The notes beneath the pieces were generated by a model that was not told the DNA's origin, searched no databases, and saw nothing but the letters and a program-made list of their open reading frames with translations. Positions 35,939 to 44,486 of a stretch of DNA of 64,000 nt are shown here, piece after piece; the stretch's first letter is position 1, and each line of letters starts with the position of its first letter. Source of the DNA: Clostridiales bacterium oral taxon 876 str. F0540 (GTDB lineage: Bacteria; Bacillota; Clostridia; Clostridiales; Clostridiaceae); the NCBI GenBank assembly GCA_000466585.1, contig KE993502.1:202277-266276 (forward strand), in the 5' to 3' direction. Made by a program: the position numbers and the translations under genes.

Positions 35939-37672
35939 TTATAGATTGCAAGCTGTATCTATTATTTCCATGATGCTGTTTTTAAAGCATTCAAGCTTTT
36001 TATCTGTATCTTTTAAACTGTTTCCAACACAAGATAAATAAACTTTCATTTTAGGTTCAGTTCCTGAAGGTCTGACAACAAACCATGAACCATCTTCAAG
36101 AACAAACTTAAGCACATTTGATTTAGGCAAGCTTATATTTTTCTCTTCAAAATTTATTAAATCTTTTTCTATACTAAGTTTATAATCCATTTTTCTTATG
36201 ATTTTCACATCATTAATAGTTGATTTCATCGAGTGCCTTAAGTACTCTAATGCCTTGCTTATCTTCTCTTGACCTTCCTTACCTTGAAGTTCTATAGAAA
36301 CTAAACTTTCCTTGTAGTATCCATACTTGTCATACAAATTCATAAGAGCGTCATACAAGCTCATACCCTTTGACTTATAGTATAAAGTCATTTCAGTTAT
36401 CAATGCAGCTGCAATAACGGCATCCTTATCCCTTACAAAATCACCTGCTAGATATCCATAGCTTTCTTCAAAACCAAACAAATATGTGTTGCTGTTTGTT
36501 TCCTCAAATTCCTTTATCTTTTCTCCTATATATTTAAAACCGGTTAATACATCAATTAACTGTACATTATAGTCTTCATTAATTTTCCTAGCCATTTCGG
36601 TGGTAACAATAGTTTTTATTACAACTCCATTATCAGGAAGTTTATTAGTCTCTTTAAGTGAAGATAAAATATAATGGGTTAATAAAACTCCAGTTTGATT
36701 TCCTGTAAGAACTTTATATTCTCCAGCATTATCCTTTACAACAACTCCAATTCTATCACAATCAGGGTCTGTTCCAAAAATTATATCCGGCATAACTTCC
36801 TTTGCCATATTTAAAGCTAAAGTAAATACCTTTGGTTCTTCAGGATTCGGATAAGCAGCTGTAGGAAAGTTTCCATCTGGTTGCTCCTGTTCTTTAACAA
36901 CAGACACATTTTCATAACCAAGCTCTCTTAAAACTCTTCTTACAGGCATATTCCCTGAGCCATGTATTGGCGTATAAATTATTTTTAAGTCCTTAGCCTT
37001 ATCTTTTACAAGTTCTTCTCTTATCGTTAAACTCTTAACCTTATCTATATAGGCTTTATCTACTTCTTCTCCGATAATATTTAAAATGCCCTTGCTTACA
37101 GCTTCACTGTAACACATTTTCTTTATTTTTGAAAAGCTATCTATATTATTTATATTAGATAATATTTCATTAGCTGCATTATCGGTAACTTGTCCTCCGT
37201 CCTCCCCATAAACCTTATAGCCATTATACTGTCTAGGATTATGCGAAGCAGTAATTACAATACCAGCTTTTGATTTTAAGTGACGTACTGTATATGAAAG
37301 CATAGGTGTTGGCCTTAGCGACTCAAATAGATTTACTTTAACATTGTTTGCACATAGTACAAGAGCAGCAGTTTCAGCAAATTCCTTTGACATTATTCTT
37401 GAATCATAAGCAATGCTAGCTGAAGCTTCATGTCCATATGTCTTTAAAAGATATTCAGCAAGTCCCTGAGTAGCTTTTCCAACAGTATAAATATTCATTC
37501 TATTGCTTCCAGCACCAATAACTCCCCTTAAGCCACCGGTTCCGAATTCAAGCTCCTTATAAAATCTATCTTCTAATTCTTTTTCATCTTTAATATTTTT
37601 CAGTTCCTCTTTAGTAGCTGCATCAATTTCATTTGAGTTAATCCACAATTCATATTTTTCTTTAAAGCTCAT
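35939..37672 (-). CDS. pgm: Phosphoglucomutase/phosphomannomutase (alpha-D-phosphohexomutase)
   Basis: A 577-residue enzyme interconverting hexose-6-phosphate and hexose-1-phosphate, feeding galU. Four signature loops are present: VITASHNPRQYNGYKVYG (phospho-serine), FGTDPDCDRIGVVV (Mg), LFGFEESYGYLAGD (sugar) and VVRPSGTEPKMKVYL (phosphate). The length and GGLRGVIGAGSNRMN near the N-terminus match the PgcA/PgmB-like group of Firmicutes. I start at ATG 37672, with GGGAGG 6 bases upstream; the open frame reaches 37729 without homology. Flanked by terminators; the 277-base upstream gap contains no gene. Confidence 0.93.
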   Translation of the reverse strand: MSFKEKYELWINSNEIDAATKEELKNIKDEKELEDRFYKELEFGTGGLRGVIGAGSNRMNIYTVGKATQGLAEYLLKTYGHEASASIAYDSRIMSKEFAETAALVLCANNVKVNLFESLRPTPMLSYTVRHLKSKAGIVITASHNPRQYNGYKVYGEDGGQVTDNAANEILSNINNIDSFSKIKKMCYSEAVSKGILNIIGEEVDKAYIDKVKSLTIREELVKDKAKDLKIIYTPIHGSGNMPVRRVLRELGYENVSVVKEQEQPDGNFPTAAYPNPEEPKVFTLALNMAKEVMPDIIFGTDPDCDRIGVVVKDNAGEYKVLTGNQTGVLLTHYILSSLKETNKLPDNGVVIKTIVTTEMARKINEDYNVQLIDVLTGFKYIGEKIKEFEETNSNTYLFGFEESYGYLAGDFVRDKDAVIAAALITEMTLYYKSKGMSLYDALMNLYDKYGYYKESLVSIELQGKEGQEKISKALEYLRHSMKSTINDVKIIRKMDYKLSIEKDLINFEEKNISLPKSNVLKFVLEDGSWFVVRPSGTEPKMKVYLSCVGNSLKDTDKKLECFKNSIMEIIDTACNL

Positions 37673-37908
37673 GATATTCCTCCCTATTGTTACTAAAAAA
37701 TAGTCTCTCCATATAGTTTCAATTAGCAAGCGGCTATTTGAGAAAGTAAAAATTGCTATGGCTTTGCAATAAAAAACTCAAACGCATATTTGCTTTGAAA
37801 TAAATATAATATTAATGATACTGCCAGACTATAAGTTTTTTTCTAAAAAGCTAAACATTTTTATTATACTATAAAATTGTGGAAATAAAATACTTTATAT
37901 ATATAAAT

Positions 37909-37943
37909 TTAGGGGAAAAGTAAAATTTCTACCTTTCCCCTAA
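37909..37943 (-). terminator. Hairpin after the L25/Ctc gene
   Basis: TTAGGGGAAA and TTTCCCCTAA pair (10 bp) around 15 bases; minus-strand continuation is AATTTATATATA, a weak U-tract. Confidence 0.5.
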
Positions 37944-37949
37944 TAGTAT

Positions 37950-38537
37950 CTATATATTTTCGACTTCCGGAGTATCCTTAACAATAGTATTTGTGTTGGC
38001 ATCTATTACAGCAGCAATTACAGTATTAGCATCATCAACAAAGCTAATCTCACTTGAAAATTCTATATCGCTTATTCTATATGTATCTCCAAGTCCTAAA
38101 TTTGATACATCAACATTTATGGACTTTGGAATATTACCGCCTTTACATTGAACCTTAACTTTATTTCTTTCCTTCTGAAGTATTGCACCATTCCTTGTTA
38201 CGTTGTCTTCTCCTGCAAACGTAAGCGGTACTTCTGTAGTAACAATAGTATCACTAGAGAGTTCTTCAAGGTCTATATGCATAAACCTGCGGTTTATCGG
38301 GTCCTTTTGAACTTCTTTTATTAATACGGTATGTTCCGTTCCGTCTATATCAATACTTATTACGCCATGTTCACCATTTTTGCTCAATTCTTTTGTTAAT
38401 TCTATTTCTCCAATTTCAAAAAGCATATTAGAAATATTTTTTCCATATAAGATGCCAGGTATTCTTCCATTTCTTCTTTCTTTCCTAGCTTCGTGTGCGG
38501 TTCTTTTTTCTCTTTTCACAGCATTTAAAATTTCCAT
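37950..38537 (-). CDS. rplY: 50S ribosomal protein L25/general stress protein Ctc
   Basis: A 195-residue two-domain form (TL5/Ctc type) that binds 5S rRNA. The N-terminal domain has NAVKREKRTAHEARKERRNGRIPGILYG and a VLIKEVQKDPINRRFMHID stretch; the C-terminal beta domain includes VPLTFAGEDNVTRNGAIL and KSINVDVSNLGLGDTYRI. ATG 38537 follows AGGAGGGATAATA. The frame can be extended to 38573 without support. It is divergent from the decarboxylase gene. Confidence 0.93.
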   Translation of the reverse strand: MEILNAVKREKRTAHEARKERRNGRIPGILYGKNISNMLFEIGEIELTKELSKNGEHGVISIDIDGTEHTVLIKEVQKDPINRRFMHIDLEELSSDTIVTTEVPLTFAGEDNVTRNGAILQKERNKVKVQCKGGNIPKSINVDVSNLGLGDTYRISDIEFSSEISFVDDANTVIAAVIDANTNTIVKDTPEVENI

Positions 38538-38639
38538 TATTATCCCTCCTACTTTTTCTATTATTAACAGCAATTAAAATTTATATACATATGTTTTATG
38601 ATAATACTAATAATAGAAATATAAAAAATGCTATAGCTA

Positions 38640-38668
38640 TTGCATTTGGAAATTATATACATTATAAT
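38640..38668 (+). promoter_or_regulatory. Sigma-A promoter of the Orn/Lys/Arg decarboxylase gene
   Basis: TTGCAT (38640-38645), 17-base spacer and TATAAT (38663-38668), about 50 bases before the chosen ATG. Confidence 0.55.
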
Positions 38669-38717
38669 TATATTGCTTTGAGCAAACCTAAAATAATCGT
38701 TGACTTTTGAAGGCTTT

Positions 38718-40244
38718 ATGGACGCATTAAAAGAAAGAAGGTGCCAATGCGCGGTGTATAAATTATATCAAAATCAGACTCCTCTTTTTGATGCACTTAT
38801 GGAGTATGTTAACAGAGAAACAATTCCTTTTCATGTACCTGGTCATAAGAAAGGTTATGGTATTGATGAGGAATACAAAAGCTTTATAGGTGAAAATCCC
38901 TTTAAGATTGATGTTACTGTATTTAAGCTTGTAGATAGTCTGCACCACCCTACAGGACCTATTAAAAAGGCTCAGGAATTAGCTGCAGATGCTTATGGCT
39001 GTGAGGCATCATTTTTCTCTATTCACGGGACTTCCGGTGCAATACAGGCTATGATAATGTCAGTAGTAAGCGATGGTGATAAAATAATAATTCCTAGAAA
39101 TGTTCATAAATCTGTTACTGCAGGTATAATTTTAAGCGGAGCAGTACCGGTTTATATGCAGCCTGAACTTGACAAAAAAGTAGGTATTGCACATGGGGTT
39201 TCTCCTGAAACAGTAGAATCCACTTTAAAGCAGCACCCTGACGCAAAGGCAGTTTTAATTATAAATCCTACCTATTATGGAGTTGCTACAGATATAAGTA
39301 AAATAGTAAATATAGTTCACAGCTACGATATACCATTAATTGTAGACGAGGCTCATGGACCTCATCTTGGCTTTAATAAAAAACTTCCTATATCAGCTAT
39401 TGAGGCAGGTGCTGATATATGTGCACAAAGTACTCATAAAATAATTGGAGCTTTAACTCAGTGCTCGCTGCTTCAAGTAAATTCAAGTCGTGTAGATAAG
39501 CAAAGAGTTCAGCAGATATTAAATGTACTTCAAACAACCTCTCCTTCATATATACTTATGGCTTCTTTGGACTGTGCCAGAAGGCAGATAGCCCTTCATG
39601 GAGAGGAACTTTTAAATAGCACTATAGAGCTGGCAAATTATGCAAGATCAGAAATAAATAAGATACCTGGCCTCTACTGCTTTGGTGAAGATATAATAGG
39701 TAAAAGCGGGGCTTATGCAGTAGATCCTACAAAAATCACAATAACCTGCAGAGACTTGGGCATTACAGGATTTGATTTAGATATGATTTTATCAAACAAG
39801 TATCACATCCAAATGGAGCTTTCTGATCTGTATAACGTTCTAGCAGTAGGTTCTTTTGGTGATACTAAAGAAAATATTGATAATCTTTTAACTGCCCTAA
39901 GAGAAATAAGCAATGAATATTACGGAAAAGGAAACAGAAAATCCGATTTTATTGATATTCCTGCTATTCCTAAACAAATACAAAAGCCAAGGGAAGCTTT
40001 TAACAGCGTCAAATCCTCTATAAAACTTATTAATAGCGTTGGGGCTATAAGCGGCGAGTTTTTAATGGCTTATCCTCCAGGAATACCTGTTCTTTGTCCG
40101 GGTGAAATTATTACGCAGGAAATAGTTGATTATATTGAAAAATTGAAAGCTGCAGGTCTATATGTTCAGGGAACTGAAGATCCTAAAGTTGAATATATAA
40201 AAGTTGTAAAACCGGAAGATGCTGTTTATATAAATATAGAATAA
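38718..40244 (+). CDS. Orn/Lys/Arg decarboxylase family, PLP-dependent (SpeA-like)
   Basis: A 508-residue decarboxylase of the group containing Bacillus SpeA. Visible: IPFHVPGHKKGYG, FFSIHGTSGAIQAMIMS, IIPRNVHKS, VDEAHGPHLGF (cofactor Asp-Ala-His) and CAQSTHKIIGALTQ with the Schiff-base lysine. The C-terminal domain ends with PGEIITQEIVDYI. It would make agmatine, cadaverine or putrescine; the substrate cannot be told. The start is uncertain: ATG 38718 has GAAGG 4-5 bases upstream, and a GTG at 38754 is also in frame. The gene lies alone on the plus strand. Confidence 0.88.
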   Translation: MDALKERRCQCAVYKLYQNQTPLFDALMEYVNRETIPFHVPGHKKGYGIDEEYKSFIGENPFKIDVTVFKLVDSLHHPTGPIKKAQELAADAYGCEASFFSIHGTSGAIQAMIMSVVSDGDKIIIPRNVHKSVTAGIILSGAVPVYMQPELDKKVGIAHGVSPETVESTLKQHPDAKAVLIINPTYYGVATDISKIVNIVHSYDIPLIVDEAHGPHLGFNKKLPISAIEAGADICAQSTHKIIGALTQCSLLQVNSSRVDKQRVQQILNVLQTTSPSYILMASLDCARRQIALHGEELLNSTIELANYARSEINKIPGLYCFGEDIIGKSGAYAVDPTKITITCRDLGITGFDLDMILSNKYHIQMELSDLYNVLAVGSFGDTKENIDNLLTALREISNEYYGKGNRKSDFIDIPAIPKQIQKPREAFNSVKSSIKLINSVGAISGEFLMAYPPGIPVLCPGEIITQEIVDYIEKLKAAGLYVQGTEDPKVEYIKVVKPEDAVYINIE

Positions 40245-40277
40245 AAGATGCTGGACAAATTTTGTCCAGCATCTTTT
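40243..40277. terminator. Bidirectional terminator
   Basis: A perfect 17-bp stem (AAAAGATGCTGGACAAA with its complement) around a single base pair-free centre, ending in T-runs on each strand, between the convergent decarboxylase gene and the unknown gene; it overlaps the stop of the latter. Confidence 0.85.
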
Positions 40278-41109
40278 ATTCTATAATCATATCAATTCTT
40301 TGGTCAATCTTTTTCTTATTAACATCGTTTAAAAATCTTAAGTATTGTGTATTACTGAAATTTAAAACACTTTTATAGGTTCTTATTATTCTTCTAAAAT
40401 AAGATATTTGATCTGAAGCTCTTACAAGAGGAACTACAATCTTTTGATCAAATCTAACCTTAAACTTTTTTCTAGTTTTATCTGCGGCATCTTTAACTTC
40501 ATCGCAGTAATCCTGTACAGATGCAATTAACTTAACCTTTTCAAAATTCAGCTCAAGTATTCTCTCGTACACAGGATAAAGCTTATCTACTGTTTCTTGG
40601 CTAAACGGAACATTATTTTGCAAATCTTCAGCAGCAAAATTGGAAAGCTTGCTCATTTCAATGTTACTTTTTTCTCTAAGCTTCGGAATAATATTAATTA
40701 CTTGCTTAATTTTAAGAGCATTTTCAATTTCCTGTTTATTTAAATAATCCAGCCCCTCAGCTGCTTCTCTAAAAACAGCTCTATCCCCCTCAAAATTATC
40801 TTCATCTTGAAAAGCCGCCAGAATTCCGCTTCCTTTCTCGCTGCTGTAAAAAGTCTCATAAAAATATGCCAGCTTAGCTAGTTCTGTTTGAATATTCTTA
40901 GATGAAACAACCTTATTTTCTGCATCTATATACATATATCCTTTTGGTTCGTCTCTAAAAGCTGCCATGCTGCGTTTATAAATCACTACTTCCCTGTAAA
41001 GCTTTCCGTTTAATTCTATTAAATTTGAAATTTTACATTTCTCACCTTTTTTTAAATATGGCGCTATTATACTAAACATTTCTTTTGATGGTTGAAAATA
41101 TGCCTCCAT
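40276..41109 (-). CDS. Uncharacterised protein
   Basis: A 277-residue protein that I do not recognise. It is charged and helix-rich, with no transmembrane segment or signal peptide. The N-terminal ~60 residues could be a small beta domain (KGEKCKISNLIELNGKLYR and then REVVIYKRSM); residues ~130-270 look helical, possibly coiled coil (ELNFEKVKLIASVQDYCDEVKD trimmed). ATG 41109 follows AGGAGGATAAA; the frame starts upstream at 41130. It sits alone between the decarboxylase and iorB, with a terminator on either side. No function is proposed. Confidence 0.75.
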   Translation of the reverse strand: MEAYFQPSKEMFSIIAPYLKKGEKCKISNLIELNGKLYREVVIYKRSMAAFRDEPKGYMYIDAENKVVSSKNIQTELAKLAYFYETFYSSEKGSGILAAFQDEDNFEGDRAVFREAAEGLDYLNKQEIENALKIKQVINIIPKLREKSNIEMSKLSNFAAEDLQNNVPFSQETVDKLYPVYERILELNFEKVKLIASVQDYCDEVKDAADKTRKKFKVRFDQKIVVPLVRASDQISYFRRIIRTYKSVLNFSNTQYLRFLNDVNKKKIDQRIDMIIE

Positions 41110-41165
41110 TTTATCCTCCTGTGTCCCCATTTACTTATCATCAATATATAATGCTATTATAACAA

Positions 41166-41192
41166 AAAGAACTCCACAAAGTGAAGTTCTTT
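41166..41192 (-). terminator. Terminator of the glnA-ptb-iorA-iorB operon
   Basis: AAAGAACTCCAC pairs with GTGAAGTTCTTT (one G-T) over a 3-base loop 10 bases past iorB; the minus-strand stem is followed by TTTTTG. Confidence 0.75.
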
Positions 41193-41202
41193 ATTTATAC
41201 GT

Positions 41203-41778
41203 TTAAGCTTTCATACCTTCTATCAGAGCATTTTTATTAAGCTGAACAGCCTTAGACGGAACAATACTCTCTATAGCCTCATTCCAGTCTAAGTTTTCCA
41301 AACCTAATGCTTTAATTAATGCTCCTAAAAGTACAACATTTTGAGCTTTAATATTTCCTAAGTCTTCAGCTATTTTAGCCGCATCTACAATAATCACATT
41401 ATCAACATCAGATTTCAGGCTTTCATTAATATTTTCCGGGTATTTGTCTTTTCCTATTAAAACTGTTACAGGATGAATCTCATAATCATTAATTACAAGA
41501 TAGCCTCCTTTTTTTAAGTACGGAACCCATCTTGCAGCTTCACTTTTTTCAAATGCGACTATTACATCTGCTTTTCCCTTTTCTATAAGTGGTGAATAGA
41601 CCTTTTCTCCAAATCTAACTTGAGTGGTTACACTTCCTCCTCTTTGAGCCATTCCATGAACCTCTGACATTTTAACATCATACCCATGTTTCATAAGACC
41701 TTCAGAAAGAAGTTTTGATGCCAGTATAGTTCCTTGTCCTCCTACACCGACAAATAAAATATTTTTAACCTCACTCAT
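41203..41778 (-). CDS. iorB: Indolepyruvate:ferredoxin oxidoreductase, beta subunit
   Basis: A 191-residue gamma-type 2-oxoacid oxidoreductase subunit, partner of IorA. It opens KNILFVGVGGQGTILASKLL and contains EVHGMAQRGGSVTTQVRFG, both typical. The complex converts arylpyruvates plus CoA to arylacetyl-CoA, CO2 and reduced ferredoxin. ATG 41778 sits directly after the IorA TAA (TAATATG), so translation is coupled; the open frame back to 41835 overlaps IorA. Last gene of the operon that begins with glnA. Confidence 0.92.
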   Translation of the reverse strand: MSEVKNILFVGVGGQGTILASKLLSEGLMKHGYDVKMSEVHGMAQRGGSVTTQVRFGEKVYSPLIEKGKADVIVAFEKSEAARWVPYLKKGGYLVINDYEIHPVTVLIGKDKYPENINESLKSDVDNVIIVDAAKIAEDLGNIKAQNVVLLGALIKALGLENLDWNEAIESIVPSKAVQLNKNALIEGMKA

Positions 41779-41779
41779 A

Positions 41780-43540
41780 TTATTCACCAACCTTTTCAAT
41801 AGCATTAAACTTACAAACTTGTTTGCAAAGCTCACAGCCGTTGCACATGTTCTTATCTATACTTACAATATTATTCTTGAAAGAAAGTGCAGGACATCCC
41901 GTTCTTAAGCAAGCCTTACATCTTTTACATTTTGCTGAGTCTATAACACACTTTAATTTTCCTCTCTTCTTTTGAACATCCTTTATAAGTGCACAAGGCT
42001 GCTTTGTAATAATTACAAATGGCTCAGTACTTTCATAAGCTACTTTAACCGCTTCTTCAGTTTCTTTCAATTTATAAGGATCAACAACTTTGATGTTTTC
42101 CTTTTTAATACCACAAGCAATAACTAAAGCTTCAATATCTATAAAAGGAGCTGGTTTTCCCTGAAGAGTTCTTCCTGTTCCCGGATTTTCCTGGTGTCCT
42201 GTCATTCCCGTTATTCTATTGTCCAGTATCACGGTAACAATAGGACTGTTATTATAAACTGCATTAATAAGTCCTGTAATACCTGAATGGAAGAAGGTTG
42301 AATCTCCTAAGAAAGCAAAGATCTTGCTATCTCTATTACCCATTATACTTGCCTTTTGGATTCCAATACCTCCCGAAATGGAAGCACCCATGCATATTAC
42401 AGTATCAGCAACGTTAAGAGGTGGCATCATTCCTAATGTATAGCATCCTATATCACTTGCAGATATTATATCCTTATACTTTGAAACCGCATAAAATATT
42501 CCTCTGTGTGGGCACCCCGGGCAAAGTACAGGAGGTCTTGATGGTGGTACCACATCTGTCGAGTAAGCTTGTTCAACTTCTTCACCTAATATATTCTTTC
42601 TTATTATATCAGGATTTAATTCACCGCATAAAGGTATTAGTTCTTTACCAATGCAGTTAATCCCCATAACTTTTACTGCATTTTCTAGATACGGCTCATT
42701 TTCTTCTATTACATAAATTTTATCAACTTCCTTTGCAAACTCCAGTATCATTCTATCAGGAAGCGGATAACTCATACCTATTTTAAGGTATGAAGCTTTA
42801 TCACCAAAAACTTCTTTCGCATATTGATAAGAAATACCGCTTGTAATAATTCCAATACTCTTATCATTTAGCTCCATTCTATTTAAATTTGTTTTATTAG
42901 AATACTCGCGTAATTGTTCTAATCTCTCTTCTACCTCATAATGCTTTTTCCTTGCATTAGCAGGTATCATGATGTATTTTTCAGAATTTTTTACATAAGG
43001 CTTGACTCCTACATCATTCTTATCTGATAATTCAACTATTGTTTTTGAGTGAGATATTCTGGTAGTAGTTCTAAACAAAACAACTGTATCAAACTGTTCA
43101 CTTATATCAAAAGCAGCCTTCATAAAATCCTTACACTCCTGTGAATCAGAAGGTTCCAGCATAGCTACCTTCGCGTGAGGAGCATATAGTCTATTGTCCT
43201 GCTCATTTTGTGATGAATGCATTCCTGGATCATCAGCAGAAACTACTACAAAGCCTCCATTAACTCCTTCGTAGGCCATTGTAAAAAGAGGATCAGCAGC
43301 AACGTTAAGTCCTACATGCTTCATTGTTGTTAAAGTTCTTGCTCCCCCAATAGAAGCTCCTGCAGCAACCTCAAAACCTACTTTTTCATTTGGAGCCCAT
43401 TCAGCGTACACGCCCTCATAGGTTGCAAAGTTCTCAAGAATTTCTGTACTAGGTGTTCCTGGATAAGCTGAAGCTACAGAACAGCCTGCTTCATAAGCAC
43501 CTCTTGCTATAGCTTCATCGCCAGTCATTATTACTTTCAT
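41780..43540 (-). CDS. iorA: Indolepyruvate:ferredoxin oxidoreductase, alpha subunit
   Basis: A 586-residue thiamine-diphosphate enzyme. The N-terminal pyrimidine-binding part has GDEAIARGAYEAGCSVASAYPGTP, EWAPNEKVGFEVA and the HSSQNEQDNR region. The TPP-binding part has GDSTFFHSGITGLINAVYNN. The C-terminus carries two ferredoxin-type cysteine clusters (CKRCKACLRTGCP and CNGCELCKQVCK). Preferred substrates are indolepyruvate, phenylpyruvate and hydroxyphenylpyruvate. Start ATG 43540, with GGGGGG upstream. It lies 23 bases after ptb. Confidence 0.95.
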   Translation of the reverse strand: MKVIMTGDEAIARGAYEAGCSVASAYPGTPSTEILENFATYEGVYAEWAPNEKVGFEVAAGASIGGARTLTTMKHVGLNVAADPLFTMAYEGVNGGFVVVSADDPGMHSSQNEQDNRLYAPHAKVAMLEPSDSQECKDFMKAAFDISEQFDTVVLFRTTTRISHSKTIVELSDKNDVGVKPYVKNSEKYIMIPANARKKHYEVEERLEQLREYSNKTNLNRMELNDKSIGIITSGISYQYAKEVFGDKASYLKIGMSYPLPDRMILEFAKEVDKIYVIEENEPYLENAVKVMGINCIGKELIPLCGELNPDIIRKNILGEEVEQAYSTDVVPPSRPPVLCPGCPHRGIFYAVSKYKDIISASDIGCYTLGMMPPLNVADTVICMGASISGGIGIQKASIMGNRDSKIFAFLGDSTFFHSGITGLINAVYNNSPIVTVILDNRITGMTGHQENPGTGRTLQGKPAPFIDIEALVIACGIKKENIKVVDPYKLKETEEAVKVAYESTEPFVIITKQPCALIKDVQKKRGKLKCVIDSAKCKRCKACLRTGCPALSFKNNIVSIDKNMCNGCELCKQVCKFNAIEKVGE

Positions 43541-43563
43541 AGTAAAATACCCCCCATTTTTAT

Positions 43564-44463
43564 TTATTCCCCAAGTAATGAGCCTAAGGCTATAGAATAA
43601 AGTTTTGACTTAGAGCTGTCTGCTCTTGATACTAGAACCACAGGACACTTTGCTCCGACTATAATTCCTGCATTCTCCGCCTTAGCAAAATAAGTTAAAG
43701 CTTTTCCTAAAAAATTGCCGCTTTCTATATTAGGCACTAAAAGTATGTCTGCATCGCCTGCAACCTCGCTTACAATACCTTTATGTTTGGCTGCCTCTTT
43801 AGATACTGCGTTATCAAGTGCTAATGGTCCATCAATAGTGCAGCCTTTAATCTGACCTCTTTTATTCATTTGGCTCAAAACAGATGCATCTATGGTAGCC
43901 TGCATAGATGGATTTACAAGCTCAACAGCACAGATAGGAGCTATCTTAGGATTTTTTATCTCTAATGAATGAGCTGCACTTACTGCATTCTTTATTATAT
44001 GAATCTTGTCTTTCAGCTCAGGATAAGGAACCATTCCTCCATCTGTAAGCATTATTAATTTATGATAGGTTGGAACTTCATATACCATTACATGAGATAA
44101 TAGCTCAGCTCTTTTAAGATTAAACTCCTTATTTAATACTGCTTTTAGTAAATCAGCAGTATTAAGCATACCCTTCATTATAAAATGTGCTTTCCCCAAA
44201 GCAACTAATTCTACAGCTTTAAAAGCAGCTCGTTTATCATCAGTTTCATCAATTATCTCAATATCATCAAGTAAAAATCCTTCTTTTGATGCTATGCTCT
44301 TTATTTTTTCTTCGTTCCCAACAAGTACAGCATTTACAATACCAAGATTGACAGCTTCAGTCACTGCCTCTAAAACTTCTTTATCATGAGCTGCAGCAAC
44401 TGAGATTGTCTTTTTTTCTTTTTTTTGTGCCAAGCTTAATAAATCCTCAAGCCTTTTAACCAT
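43564..44463 (-). CDS. ptb: Phosphate acyltransferase (phosphate butyryltransferase-type)
   Basis: A 299-residue member of the phosphate acetyl/butyryltransferase family: KKTISVAAAHDKEVLEAV, MKGMLNTADLLKAVLN, HVMVYEVPTYHKLIMLTDGGM and PICAVELVNPSMQATIDA. It moves acyl groups between CoA and phosphate. No butyrate kinase (buk) is adjacent; instead glnA lies upstream and iorA downstream, 23 bases from each. An arylacetyl-CoA product of IorAB could be its substrate, yielding an acyl phosphate for ATP synthesis by a kinase encoded elsewhere; that is inference. Confidence 0.88.
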   Translation of the reverse strand: MVKRLEDLLSLAQKKEKKTISVAAAHDKEVLEAVTEAVNLGIVNAVLVGNEEKIKSIASKEGFLLDDIEIIDETDDKRAAFKAVELVALGKAHFIMKGMLNTADLLKAVLNKEFNLKRAELLSHVMVYEVPTYHKLIMLTDGGMVPYPELKDKIHIIKNAVSAAHSLEIKNPKIAPICAVELVNPSMQATIDASVLSQMNKRGQIKGCTIDGPLALDNAVSKEAAKHKGIVSEVAGDADILLVPNIESGNFLGKALTYFAKAENAGIIVGAKCPVVLVSRADSSKSKLYSIALGSLLGE

Positions 44464-44486
44464 TTTAATTCCCCCACTTAAAATAA

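Noticed and set aside
38747..38761. ATG with AAGAAGG upstream near the decarboxylase start
   Set aside because: It is out of frame and stops after four codons (MRGV).
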